Assembly (NCBI GenBank): GCA_014381485.1
Contig: JACNLN010000120.1
Span: forward strand, 1 to 10,607
Length of the DNA: 10,607 nt
DNA from: Fidelibacterota bacterium
Lineage (GTDB): Bacteria; Fidelibacterota; Marinisomatia; Marinisomatales; CAZVFT01
Direction of reading: 5' to 3'
A program made the position numbers and the translations under genes. The notes beneath the pieces are model-generated. The model searched no databases, was not told the DNA's origin, and saw only the letters and a program-made list of their open reading frames with translations. Each line of letters begins with the position of its first letter. Position 1 is the first letter of the stretch. This document shows, piece by piece, positions 5,381 through 10,607 of the stretch.

Positions 5381-6370
5381 CTACACCTCCATATTTGACA
5401 TAGTAAGAGCCATGACTGCCTTTTGGGCGTGTAAACGATTCTCCGCTTGATCAAAAACTACTGATTGAGAACCATCAATAACGCCGTCGGTAACCTCAAT
5501 ATTGCGGTCGGCAGGCAAAGGATGCATATAAACAGCATCGTCGCTAGCCATTGCCAGACGGCGTTCATCCGCGATCCAGTCCTTGTACTGATCAGTAATG
5601 CGTTTATCTTCATCAGGGTCAGTAGTGGTCAGCATTGGACCCCAGCTCTTGGCATACCAGATATCCGTGTCTTTGACACCAGCTTCAAAGTCATCCATCA
5701 TCTCAAAACTGCCGTGATGTTTTTTTGCATTTTCTTTTGCCTGATCAATGAACTCGGATTTTAGTTTAAACTCAGGCGGATGAACCAATCGGACATTCAT
5801 ACCGTAGCGTGACATCAGAAGAATCAAGCTGTTTGGTACGCTCTGGGGTTTGGAGTAACTGGATGCATAAGCCCAACTCACGGTGATGGTTTTGCCTCGA
5901 GTATCACCCTTTTTTTCAATAATCGTTAGCAGGTCAGCTAAAATCTGGTGGGGGTGGTACAAATCGCACTGCATATTAAACACCGGGACGCGGCTTGCCT
6001 CGGCAACCTGACAAATATACTGGTTACCTATATCCCAATCAACCTGACGGATGGCAATACCATCGTTATAGCGGCCAAGAATTTCGCCAATTTCCTTGGC
6101 AGTGTCACCATGTGCAATCTGGGTGGTTTTACTTTCTATGAACTGGGCGTGCCCTCCTAATTGTGCCATTCCGGCTTCGAAGGAAGCGCGGGTACGAGTA
6201 CTGGAGAAGAAAAAGAGCATAGCCAATACTTTATCACGCAGATAGGCATGAGGTTCCCCTAACGCCCGTTTGCGTTTCAAGTCCATGGCAACATCCATGA
6301 TGGTGTCAATCTCTTTACGGGTCCATTCCTGGGTCGTTATCATGTCACGACCAAATAGAAAATTCTGCAT
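5381..6370 (-). CDS. Knotted-type carbamoyltransferase, YgeW/acetylornithine carbamoyltransferase-like
   Basis: This 329-residue member of the aspartate/ornithine carbamoyltransferase family carries carbamoyl-phosphate residues S-T-R-T-R (57-61) and HPHQ (139-142). The region SWAY...SYSKPQSVP (165-179) and KSWGP (241-245) align by eye with E. coli YgeW and with the knotted N-acetyl/N-succinylornithine enzymes. They do not match true ornithine carbamoyltransferase, which has a DxxxSMG motif. The HCLP cysteine of ornithine-type enzymes is replaced: MHPLP (282-286). A KTTQIAHGDT segment also matches YgeW (KSQIAHGET). It lacks some YgeW insertions (YgeW is 396 residues). YgeW has been linked to anaerobic purine breakdown acting on ureido compounds, and here it is followed one base later by carbamate kinase, suggesting the phosphorolytic direction. 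The start ATG 6370 has GGAGGT (6383-6378). True substrate inferred, not shown. Confidence 0.85.
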   Translation of the reverse strand: MQNFLFGRDMITTQEWTRKEIDTIMDVAMDLKRKRALGEPHAYLRDKVLAMLFFFSSTRTRASFEAGMAQLGGHAQFIESKTTQIAHGDTAKEIGEILGRYNDGIAIRQVDWDIGNQYICQVAEASRVPVFNMQCDLYHPHQILADLLTIIEKKGDTRGKTITVSWAYASSYSKPQSVPNSLILLMSRYGMNVRLVHPPEFKLKSEFIDQAKENAKKHHGSFEMMDDFEAGVKDTDIWYAKSWGPMLTTTDPDEDKRITDQYKDWIADERRLAMASDDAVYMHPLPADRNIEVTDGVIDGSQSVVFDQAENRLHAQKAVMALTMSNMEV

Positions 6371-6382
6371 TGTTCTTACCTC

Positions 6383-7339
6383 CTATTCCTGCGCACCGAG
6401 TACCAAAGCCAGCAGAGCCATGCGCATTACAACACCGCAGAACGCTTCCTGCCAGTAATACGCCCACTGAGTATTGTCCACCTCGGTTGGGATCTCATCC
6501 ATACGCGGCAGCGAGTGCAGCAGGATGGCATCTGACTTAGCTTTAGTAGATAACAGTTCACGGGTGATTTTGTAATTTGCCGGTGTTAAACCTACATCAC
6601 CTTCGCGCTCATCACGTGATTTTGTGTAATCGGGTTGTACAACCGGCTCAACCAGGATAACATCCGCATCAGCAATAGCCTGTTTCACATGATCGGCTTC
6701 TCTGAAATCAAGGTCATACTCCCGCAATTCAGCTTTAAACTCGTCGGTTAACCTAAGTTCAGGTGGGGAGACAAACGTGATCGGACAGTCAAACTGAGTC
6801 AGACCGTAAGCTAAGGAGTGCATGGTGCGCATACGCATATCGCCAACAGCCAGCCAGCGTAAACCGTCAATGCGCCCTTTTTCGTGGTAAACGGTATACA
6901 GGTCGGTCAATATCTGGGTAGGATGTTCACCCCAGCCATCGCCACCATTGATGATCGGCACAGAAGCCCACTTTGCGGCTTCGTGCGGAGCGCCCTGCTG
7001 GAAGTGACGCATTACGATGACATCACCATAAAATTCCAGCATCTTAACTGTATCTTTGATGCTCTCCTGATAAAAATCTCCGGCACGTGTCATTTTCACA
7101 TCAGAAAAGCCGGTTACATGTCCACCAAGACGATGCATAGCTGCTTCGTGAGCGAGGCGAGTCCGAGTGCTGGGTTGATAAAATGCGGTGACGAGTGTTT
7201 TTCTAGCAAGCAAATCGGTATTTTTTCGATCTTCAGCAAAAGGTCTAAGCCGATCAGCAACTTCAAATACATGAAAATAATCCTCCCGCTCAAAATCTTT
7301 GAGTGATAAAATATCTCTTCCTTTAAAACTTGATTTCAT
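6383..7339 (-). CDS. Aspartate-carbamoyltransferase-like enzyme with altered substrate-binding residues
   Basis: This 318-residue protein aligns along its length with E. coli PyrB. STRTR (57-61), VMRH (109-112), HPTQ (139-142), RTMHS (171-175) and HSLPR (275-279) conserve the carbamoyl-phosphate site. Aspartate-specific positions differ. The 80s loop, which gives S80 and K84 in PyrB, reads MTRAGDFYQES here, with neither residue kept. The R229-V-Q segment of PyrB becomes EPVVQ (231-235), losing the arginine that holds aspartate. HPLPR becomes HSLPR. No pyrI regulatory gene follows. A pyrimidine role is therefore unlikely, and a different amino or ureido acceptor is inferred. The gene starts at ATG 7339 with AAGGAGA (7352-7346). 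It ends 12 bp before the second carbamoyltransferase, whose Shine-Dalgarno overlaps its stop. Order ssnA, this gene, YgeW-like gene, arcC suggests one catabolic operon. Confidence 0.88.
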   Translation of the reverse strand: MKSSFKGRDILSLKDFEREDYFHVFEVADRLRPFAEDRKNTDLLARKTLVTAFYQPSTRTRLAHEAAMHRLGGHVTGFSDVKMTRAGDFYQESIKDTVKMLEFYGDVIVMRHFQQGAPHEAAKWASVPIINGGDGWGEHPTQILTDLYTVYHEKGRIDGLRWLAVGDMRMRTMHSLAYGLTQFDCPITFVSPPELRLTDEFKAELREYDLDFREADHVKQAIADADVILVEPVVQPDYTKSRDEREGDVGLTPANYKITRELLSTKAKSDAILLHSLPRMDEIPTEVDNTQWAYYWQEAFCGVVMRMALLALVLGAQE

Positions 7340-7360
7340 TCTTCTTCTCCTTTTATTAAC

Positions 7361-7390
7361 CGCGAATTAACGCTAATACACGCTAATTAT
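7361..7390 (+). repeat. Array of three 10-bp units (CGCNNATNAA family)
   Basis: Units at 7361 (CGCGAATTAA), 7371 (CGCTAATACA) and 7381 (CGCTAATTAT) repeat at an exact 10-bp step. Two opposite-strand units follow at 7450-7431 (CGCTAATGAA, CGCGAAGTAA). Confidence 0.7.
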
Positions 7391-7458
7391 TCTGATCAAG
7401 AAATAAACGAATTTTTATTTGTCCTATTTTTTACTTCGCGTTCATTAGCGTCCACTTA

Positions 7459-7483
7459 TCAGGCTCCTGACTGATTAGCGGTT
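7459..7483. repeat. 25-bp exact repeat, copy 2 (pair at 4401-4425)
   Basis: Identical over 25 bp to 4401-4425. It carries the inverted repeat TCAGG-CT-CCTGA (7459-7470). In both copies the repeat is adjacent to or includes the TAA stop of the upstream gene, within CCGCTAAT. Confidence 0.8.
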
Positions 7484-7486
7484 TCA

Positions 7487-8794
7487 TTAGCGGTCCATTT
7501 TTTTCCAAAGTAACTTTGATTGTTCTCTTGCTTTTTCCAAGATTTCAAACTCATCTATTTCAACACATCTACCATCCCAAATTCGAAATTCACCACGTGT
7601 CATGACATCAGTTGGTTTATCAAATCCGAATAGAATATGCCCCGAAAAGTTATCTTCGTTCATTTCCGTTTGTGGTTGATAATCGAAAAAAACCAGATTG
7701 GCTTGATAACCGGGTTGAATTTTACCCAATTTCAAACCCGCTAATTTACTTGCAATTTTCGAATTATTGCTGAATAATAATTTCAGATAATTCACATTAT
7801 TTTCTTTATGCGAACTACGGATGAGTGTTCCTTCTTTCGCTTCAGAAAGCATATCCGTTTGCATACCATCGGTTCCCAAACCGGCATCCAATTTTTCAAT
7901 AATTTCTGATGAAAGTATTCCAACTTTGTTGTTGGCGTTTGATGTTGGATTATGAACCAAATTAGCACCAGATTCCTTTAAGACTTCCACATCTTTCGGC
8001 TGAATGTGGATTCCGTGTGCAATGAGACAATGCTCATTCAACAATCCAAAATGATTCAGCCGTTGGATAACCGACGGATAGCCATGTTTTTTGGCATTTT
8101 CTTCATCGGTTTTATCCTCTGAAACGTGAATATGAATTCCATAGTTCTCGAAGTCTGAAATTGCTTCTGCAATTTTTTCAAGTGATTTATCAGAAAGCGT
8201 AAACGAAGCATGCAAACCGATTAGCGGAGAAATGTGTGGGTCATTTTCGTAATTTTGAAACGTTCTCAAATTTTCCGCCAGACCGGATTTAAGAAATTCT
8301 TCACCATTGCGATCGGTAATTTCAAATGCTGGTGAAATATTTACACCGAATTTGTCCGCAATCTTAACGAGCATTCCCAGCGAGCCATCGGTGAAATTCG
8401 GACTGGAATGATGATCGAAAATCGTTGTAACTCCTGAACGCAAACACTCTCGCAAGCCTGCTTCGAAGGATGCTTTGATTGAGTTTTCATCCAATGCAAG
8501 ATCCAGTTTCCACCAGATCTCCTGAAGGATTTCTGTGAAATTTTTTGGCGTCTTCTTTGGTGGGGGCATTCCGAGAGCCAGCGTCGAATACAAATGGTGA
8601 TGTGCATTGATCATTCCCGGTAAAACAGTTTTTTCTGACATATCCAGAACTTCGTCAAAGCCATTTTCATCGGGAGTTTCCGAGCCGATTTCTTCAATTT
8701 TACCACCAATAATCGAAATCCAGCCGTTTTCGGTGAATTCAGGATTACTGAAGGGATTTACAATTCTTGTATTTTTGATGAGTGTTTTTTTCAT
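7487..8794 (-). CDS. ssnA: SsnA-type amidohydrolase (putative aminohydrolase)
   Basis: This 435-residue metal-dependent hydrolase belongs to the amidohydrolase superfamily (guanine deaminase/chlorohydrolase branch) and has clear SsnA features: NAHHHLYSTLALGMP (64-78), NFTEILQEIWWKLD and DHHSSPNFTDGSL. Likely metal or active-site ligands are H65 and H67, H195 (GLHASFT), H223 (HIHVSED), H260 and D309 (GLGTDGMQ). SsnA is encoded with selenium-dependent molybdenum hydroxylases and purine-breakdown genes, and a ring-opening or deamination step on a purine-derived product is inferred. I start it at ATG 8794, which gives the expected MKKTLIKNTRIVNP N-terminus and lies 10 bp after the ATPase stop. 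A frame back to 8857 adds 21 unrelated residues that overlap the ATPase. The ribosome binding site is weak, so translation may follow from the upstream gene. The C-terminal codons D-R-stop fall in a repeat element. Confidence 0.93.
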   Translation of the reverse strand: MKKTLIKNTRIVNPFSNPEFTENGWISIIGGKIEEIGSETPDENGFDEVLDMSEKTVLPGMINAHHHLYSTLALGMPPPKKTPKNFTEILQEIWWKLDLALDENSIKASFEAGLRECLRSGVTTIFDHHSSPNFTDGSLGMLVKIADKFGVNISPAFEITDRNGEEFLKSGLAENLRTFQNYENDPHISPLIGLHASFTLSDKSLEKIAEAISDFENYGIHIHVSEDKTDEENAKKHGYPSVIQRLNHFGLLNEHCLIAHGIHIQPKDVEVLKESGANLVHNPTSNANNKVGILSSEIIEKLDAGLGTDGMQTDMLSEAKEGTLIRSSHKENNVNYLKLLFSNNSKIASKLAGLKLGKIQPGYQANLVFFDYQPQTEMNEDNFSGHILFGFDKPTDVMTRGEFRIWDGRCVEIDEFEILEKAREQSKLLWKKMDR

Positions 8795-8804
8795 ATTTCT
8801 GTTT

Positions 8805-10001
8805 TCAGTTTTTCGAGTTCGGATTGAATTCCAATACATTGTCGTAGTGAATGACATTTAAAGGTATTTCGTTATATTTTTCTCTGAAAGTTTTATACTT
8901 CGACAATTTGAACGATGATTTTGAGAATTTGACCTCATAAGCCCTTTTTTCTTGCACCACAAAATCAACTTCCTGTTTTTTTTGAGTGCGCCAGTACCGA
9001 ATATCCCAATCATCGTAGCGATCGGATAAAAACCGAAACACATAATTTTCGAGTAGATTTCCTCTATCCTCTCGAAGCAAAACAGGATGAAAATTATTCA
9101 CAAAATAATTTCGTAAACCCAAATCATTAAAATATATTTTTTTCATCTTTCGAACTTCTGCAATTGCACTCCTGAAAAAAGGCGAAACCAAAGACACATG
9201 AAATGATTTCTGCATCAATTGAATATAGGACTCAACCGTTTTATAGTTTATTTTTAATGCTTTTCCTATCGTGTTTGGATTCAATTGACTGCCAATTTGT
9301 CCTGCAATGATTTTCATGATCTTCATACAAATATCGGGATATTGAATTGAGGCTTCTTGAATATCCTTCTTCACATAAGACATTGCCAATTCTTTTAAAC
9401 GATTTACTTTTTCTTCGGGTGTTGATTCCAACACGACTGCGGGAAATCCACCATAAATCAGATATTCTGAAAATTTATTTTTAAGATCTTGCAAATACAA
9501 TTTCGGAATGTCATCTGAATGCACATAATTCATAATGCCGTCAAATCCATGAAAAAACAAAAATTCTCGAAAATCCATTGTGGGCAAATAAAAAATTCTT
9601 TTTCTTCCGGCAAGAGAATCGGTAAACTTCTTGTCAATATAAAATCCAGATGAACCGCTGACAATAAATTTTATTTTTTCATCATATTGATCATAAAGCA
9701 ATTTTAGAAAATTAGATGGATCATCAAGATATTGAATTTCATCTATAAAAACATAATGCCGTGTTTCTAAAGGCAATATTGGAATAAACTGAAACAAATT
9801 TTTGGGATGTTCATTCAATGAAGTTAGAATCGTTTTATCTTCTAGAGAAATAAACGATGTGAAAAATCCCCGATTAGATAATTTTCCTTTGAGTTGTTTC
9901 AACAGCGTTGTTTTACCAACCTGTCTCGCACCGAATAAAAGAGTTATTTCTTTTTCCTCGCTATGTTTTTCTAACTCTTTTATTAGAAATCGTTGCTTCA
10001 T
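8805..10001 (-). CDS. AAA ATPase with DUF4143 C-terminal domain
   Basis: This 398-residue protein is of the widespread AAA_14-DUF4143 type. Walker A is GARQVGKT (24-31), Walker B is HYVFIDEIQ (82-90), and sensor FIVSGSS (112-118) is followed by the usual DSLAGRKRIFYLPTMDFREFL. The C-terminal half contains a winged-helix-like segment (NPNTIGKALKINYKTVESYIQLM) and a PD-(D/E)XK-like block: NLLENYVF, EVDFVV (about 344-349) and YEVKFS (about 355-360). Family function is not established; association with mobile DNA and defence is suspected. No Shine-Dalgarno precedes ATG 10001. The upstream gap holds three 13-bp repeats. Its composition is more AT-rich than the carbamoyltransferase genes, suggesting separate acquisition. 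It ends 10 bp before ssnA, so it could be co-transcribed with the catabolic operon although the functions appear unrelated. Confidence 0.92.
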   Translation of the reverse strand: MKQRFLIKELEKHSEEKEITLLFGARQVGKTTLLKQLKGKLSNRGFFTSFISLEDKTILTSLNEHPKNLFQFIPILPLETRHYVFIDEIQYLDDPSNFLKLLYDQYDEKIKFIVSGSSGFYIDKKFTDSLAGRKRIFYLPTMDFREFLFFHGFDGIMNYVHSDDIPKLYLQDLKNKFSEYLIYGGFPAVVLESTPEEKVNRLKELAMSYVKKDIQEASIQYPDICMKIMKIIAGQIGSQLNPNTIGKALKINYKTVESYIQLMQKSFHVSLVSPFFRSAIAEVRKMKKIYFNDLGLRNYFVNNFHPVLLREDRGNLLENYVFRFLSDRYDDWDIRYWRTQKKQEVDFVVQEKRAYEVKFSKSSFKLSKYKTFREKYNEIPLNVIHYDNVLEFNPNSKN

Positions 10002-10014
10002 GTCGTCGATATAT

Positions 10015-10091
10015 TACAATATTATTCTGTTATTACAAATATATTTTACAATATTATTCCGTTTTATCACTATCTCACTACAATATTATTC
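10015..10091. repeat. Three identical 13-bp repeats at exact 32-bp spacing
   Basis: TACAATATTATTC occurs at 10015-10027, 10047-10059 and 10079-10091. The intervals are 32 bp (about three helical turns), while the intervening bases differ. They lie 14-90 bp upstream of the ATPase start, in an AT-rich gap between it and the restriction-modification gene. This arrangement suits cooperative protein binding (operator or iteron-like). Promoter boxes cannot be assigned with confidence in this AT-rich DNA. Confidence 0.65.
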
Positions 10092-10151
10092 CAATATTCA
10101 TCCCCAAAATGCAAAAAGTTTGAGTGTTTTTTTGTGTGAAGTGTTCATGTG

Positions 10152-10607
10152 CTAATGTCTTAGAGTCTTTTTTTCTATCTTCGGATAAATCTTATCAATT
10201 TCTTTCTGTATTTCCATCGTTTTCGAAAGTGCGGTAACAATCCTGCAATAGGTTTTGATTTCTTCTACCGAAAATTTTCGCCCTTTGCGGTCTTTCAGCC
10301 ATTTGGCGCAAACCTTATACCCGCCGATGTGATAATTCCAAACAGATTCGGAAATGCTATCGAAATATTGCGTTGGATTGATAAACACAGAGTCTTTTTC
10401 GTATTTGATTTTTTCAACCGAATTATCGCCACTGCCGTGAAATTTTGCAATGGGTGTGTCCAATTCGTTGGATTTCAGCAAATGCAAACCTGCAAGCCGT
10501 TTACCTAATTCCGAAAGTTTTAAAAATAACTCATCTTTTTTCGTAAATGGCACATGTGGGAAATCTGTTTTTAAAAATTCAGCATATTTTTTACGGTAAG
10601 TCGGTGC
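10152..10607 (-). CDS. Type ISP restriction-modification enzyme, C-terminal end (partial)
   Basis: The frame is open to the window edge, giving 151 visible residues that start APTYRKKYAEFLK. The segments PTYRKKYAEFLKTDFPHVPF, LGKRLAGLHLL, SVWNYHIGGYKVCAKWLKDRKGRKFS and EEIKTYCRIVTALSKT are characteristic of the target-recognition end of Type ISP (LlaBIII-like) single-chain enzymes. Those enzymes combine nuclease, translocase, N6-adenine methyltransferase and specificity domains in about 1000-1600 residues. Only the specificity end is visible, so integrity of the catalytic parts cannot be judged. An internal GTG at 10553 is not the start, because the upstream codons are conserved family sequence. 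The stop is TAG at 10154-10152. It would act in the cytoplasm as a defence enzyme. Confidence 0.88.
   Translation of the reverse strand, partial: APTYRKKYAEFLKTDFPHVPFTKKDELFLKLSELGKRLAGLHLLKSNELDTPIAKFHGSGDNSVEKIKYEKDSVFINPTQYFDSISESVWNYHIGGYKVCAKWLKDRKGRKFSVEEIKTYCRIVTALSKTMEIQKEIDKIYPKIEKKTLRH

Larger units (their letters stand above)
7359..7494. mobile_element. MITE-like intergenic element, copy 2 (136 bp)
   Basis: Inverted ends are ACCGCGAATTAA (plus, 7359-7370) and ACCGCTAATGAA (minus, 7494-7483). Between them are a plus-oriented 10-bp-unit array (7361-7390), an AT-rich spacer, a minus-oriented array (7450-7431) and the 25-bp repeat shared with 4401-4425. The ssnA stop (TAA, 7489-7487) lies in one end, and the other end lies just upstream of the next gene's ribosome binding site. 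The architecture matches 4212-4425 although the spacers differ. No transposase is seen. Confidence 0.45.

Noticed and set aside
5380..5454. Longer N-terminus for carbamate kinase starting at 5454
   Set aside because: The internal ATG at 5379 has an ideal GGAGG at the right spacing and gives the family N-terminus. The extension lies inside the upstream gene.
6383..7339. Ordinary pyrimidine-pathway PyrB
   Set aside because: Aspartate-site and 80s-loop residues are replaced, and it sits with arcC and ssnA rather than pyr genes.
8795..8857. Longer N-terminus for the SsnA frame starting at 8857
   Set aside because: It overlaps the ATPase 3' end and adds 21 residues unlike SsnA. MKKTLIKNTRI from 8794 is the typical N-terminus.
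10015..10091. CRISPR-like array
   Set aside because: The repeats are only 13 bp, there are three copies, the 19-bp spacers are AT-rich, and there are no cas genes. A binding-site array fits better.
9802..10155. Plus-strand frames opposite the ATPase start and the repeat gap
   Set aside because: They contain no recognisable family signature and arise from AT-rich complementary sequence.

Overview
All recognisable genes in this window lie on the minus strand, so transcription runs from high to low coordinates. Base composition is AT-leaning. The mix of a purine-catabolism-type gene set, an oxygen-sensitive style of metabolism and many dispersed short repeats fits an anaerobic or fermentative bacterium. 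The repeats recall uncultured FCB-type or related environmental phyla, but no marker gene fixes the taxon.

Layout in transcription order. (1) 10607-10152: the C-terminal end of a Type ISP restriction-modification enzyme, cut by the window edge. (2) A 150-bp AT-rich gap with three identical 13-mers spaced exactly 32 bp apart. (3) 10001-8805: an AAA ATPase with a DUF4143-type C-terminus. (4) 8794-7487: ssnA-type amidohydrolase. (5) 7339-6383 and 6370-5381: two different carbamoyltransferases, one aspartate-transcarbamoylase-like with altered substrate residues and one of the knotted YgeW/acetylornithine type. (6) 5379-4417: carbamate kinase. (7) 4196-2718: a fold-type II PLP enzyme. (8) 2737-2486: a small thioredoxin-fold gene interrupted by an in-frame TGA, followed by a hairpin that fits the bacterial SECIS consensus. 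I propose it is a selenoprotein. (9) 2358-1896: an RHH antitoxin/RelE toxin pair. (10) 1899-658: a threonine-synthase-like PLP enzyme. (11) 661-158: the [2Fe-2S] subunit of a xanthine-dehydrogenase-type molybdenum hydroxylase. (12) 158-1: a GxxExxY-family gene with a stop after 48 codons.

The central block resembles the ssnA/ygeW/arcC/ygeX/xdh clusters of Enterobacteria and Clostridia that are linked to anaerobic purine (urate) breakdown and to selenium-dependent molybdenum hydroxylases. A coherent reading is as follows. The hydroxylase and SsnA act on the purine ring or its opened products. The carbamoyltransferases remove ureido groups by phosphorolysis as carbamoyl phosphate. Carbamate kinase turns carbamoyl phosphate into ATP. 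PLP lyases deaminate the remaining amino acid. Having two carbamoyltransferases next to one carbamate kinase is the unusual point.

Two intergenic gaps (7340-7486 and 4197-4416) share one architecture. Each has a 25-bp exact repeat at the upstream gene's stop codon and inverted arrays of a 10-bp unit (CGCNNATNAA). In each, the inner array abuts the next gene's ribosome binding site. These look like small mobile, MITE-like elements that supply the stop codons of ssnA and arcC. The same 10-bp unit forms the end of the [2Fe-2S] gene, directly before the GxxExxY gene.
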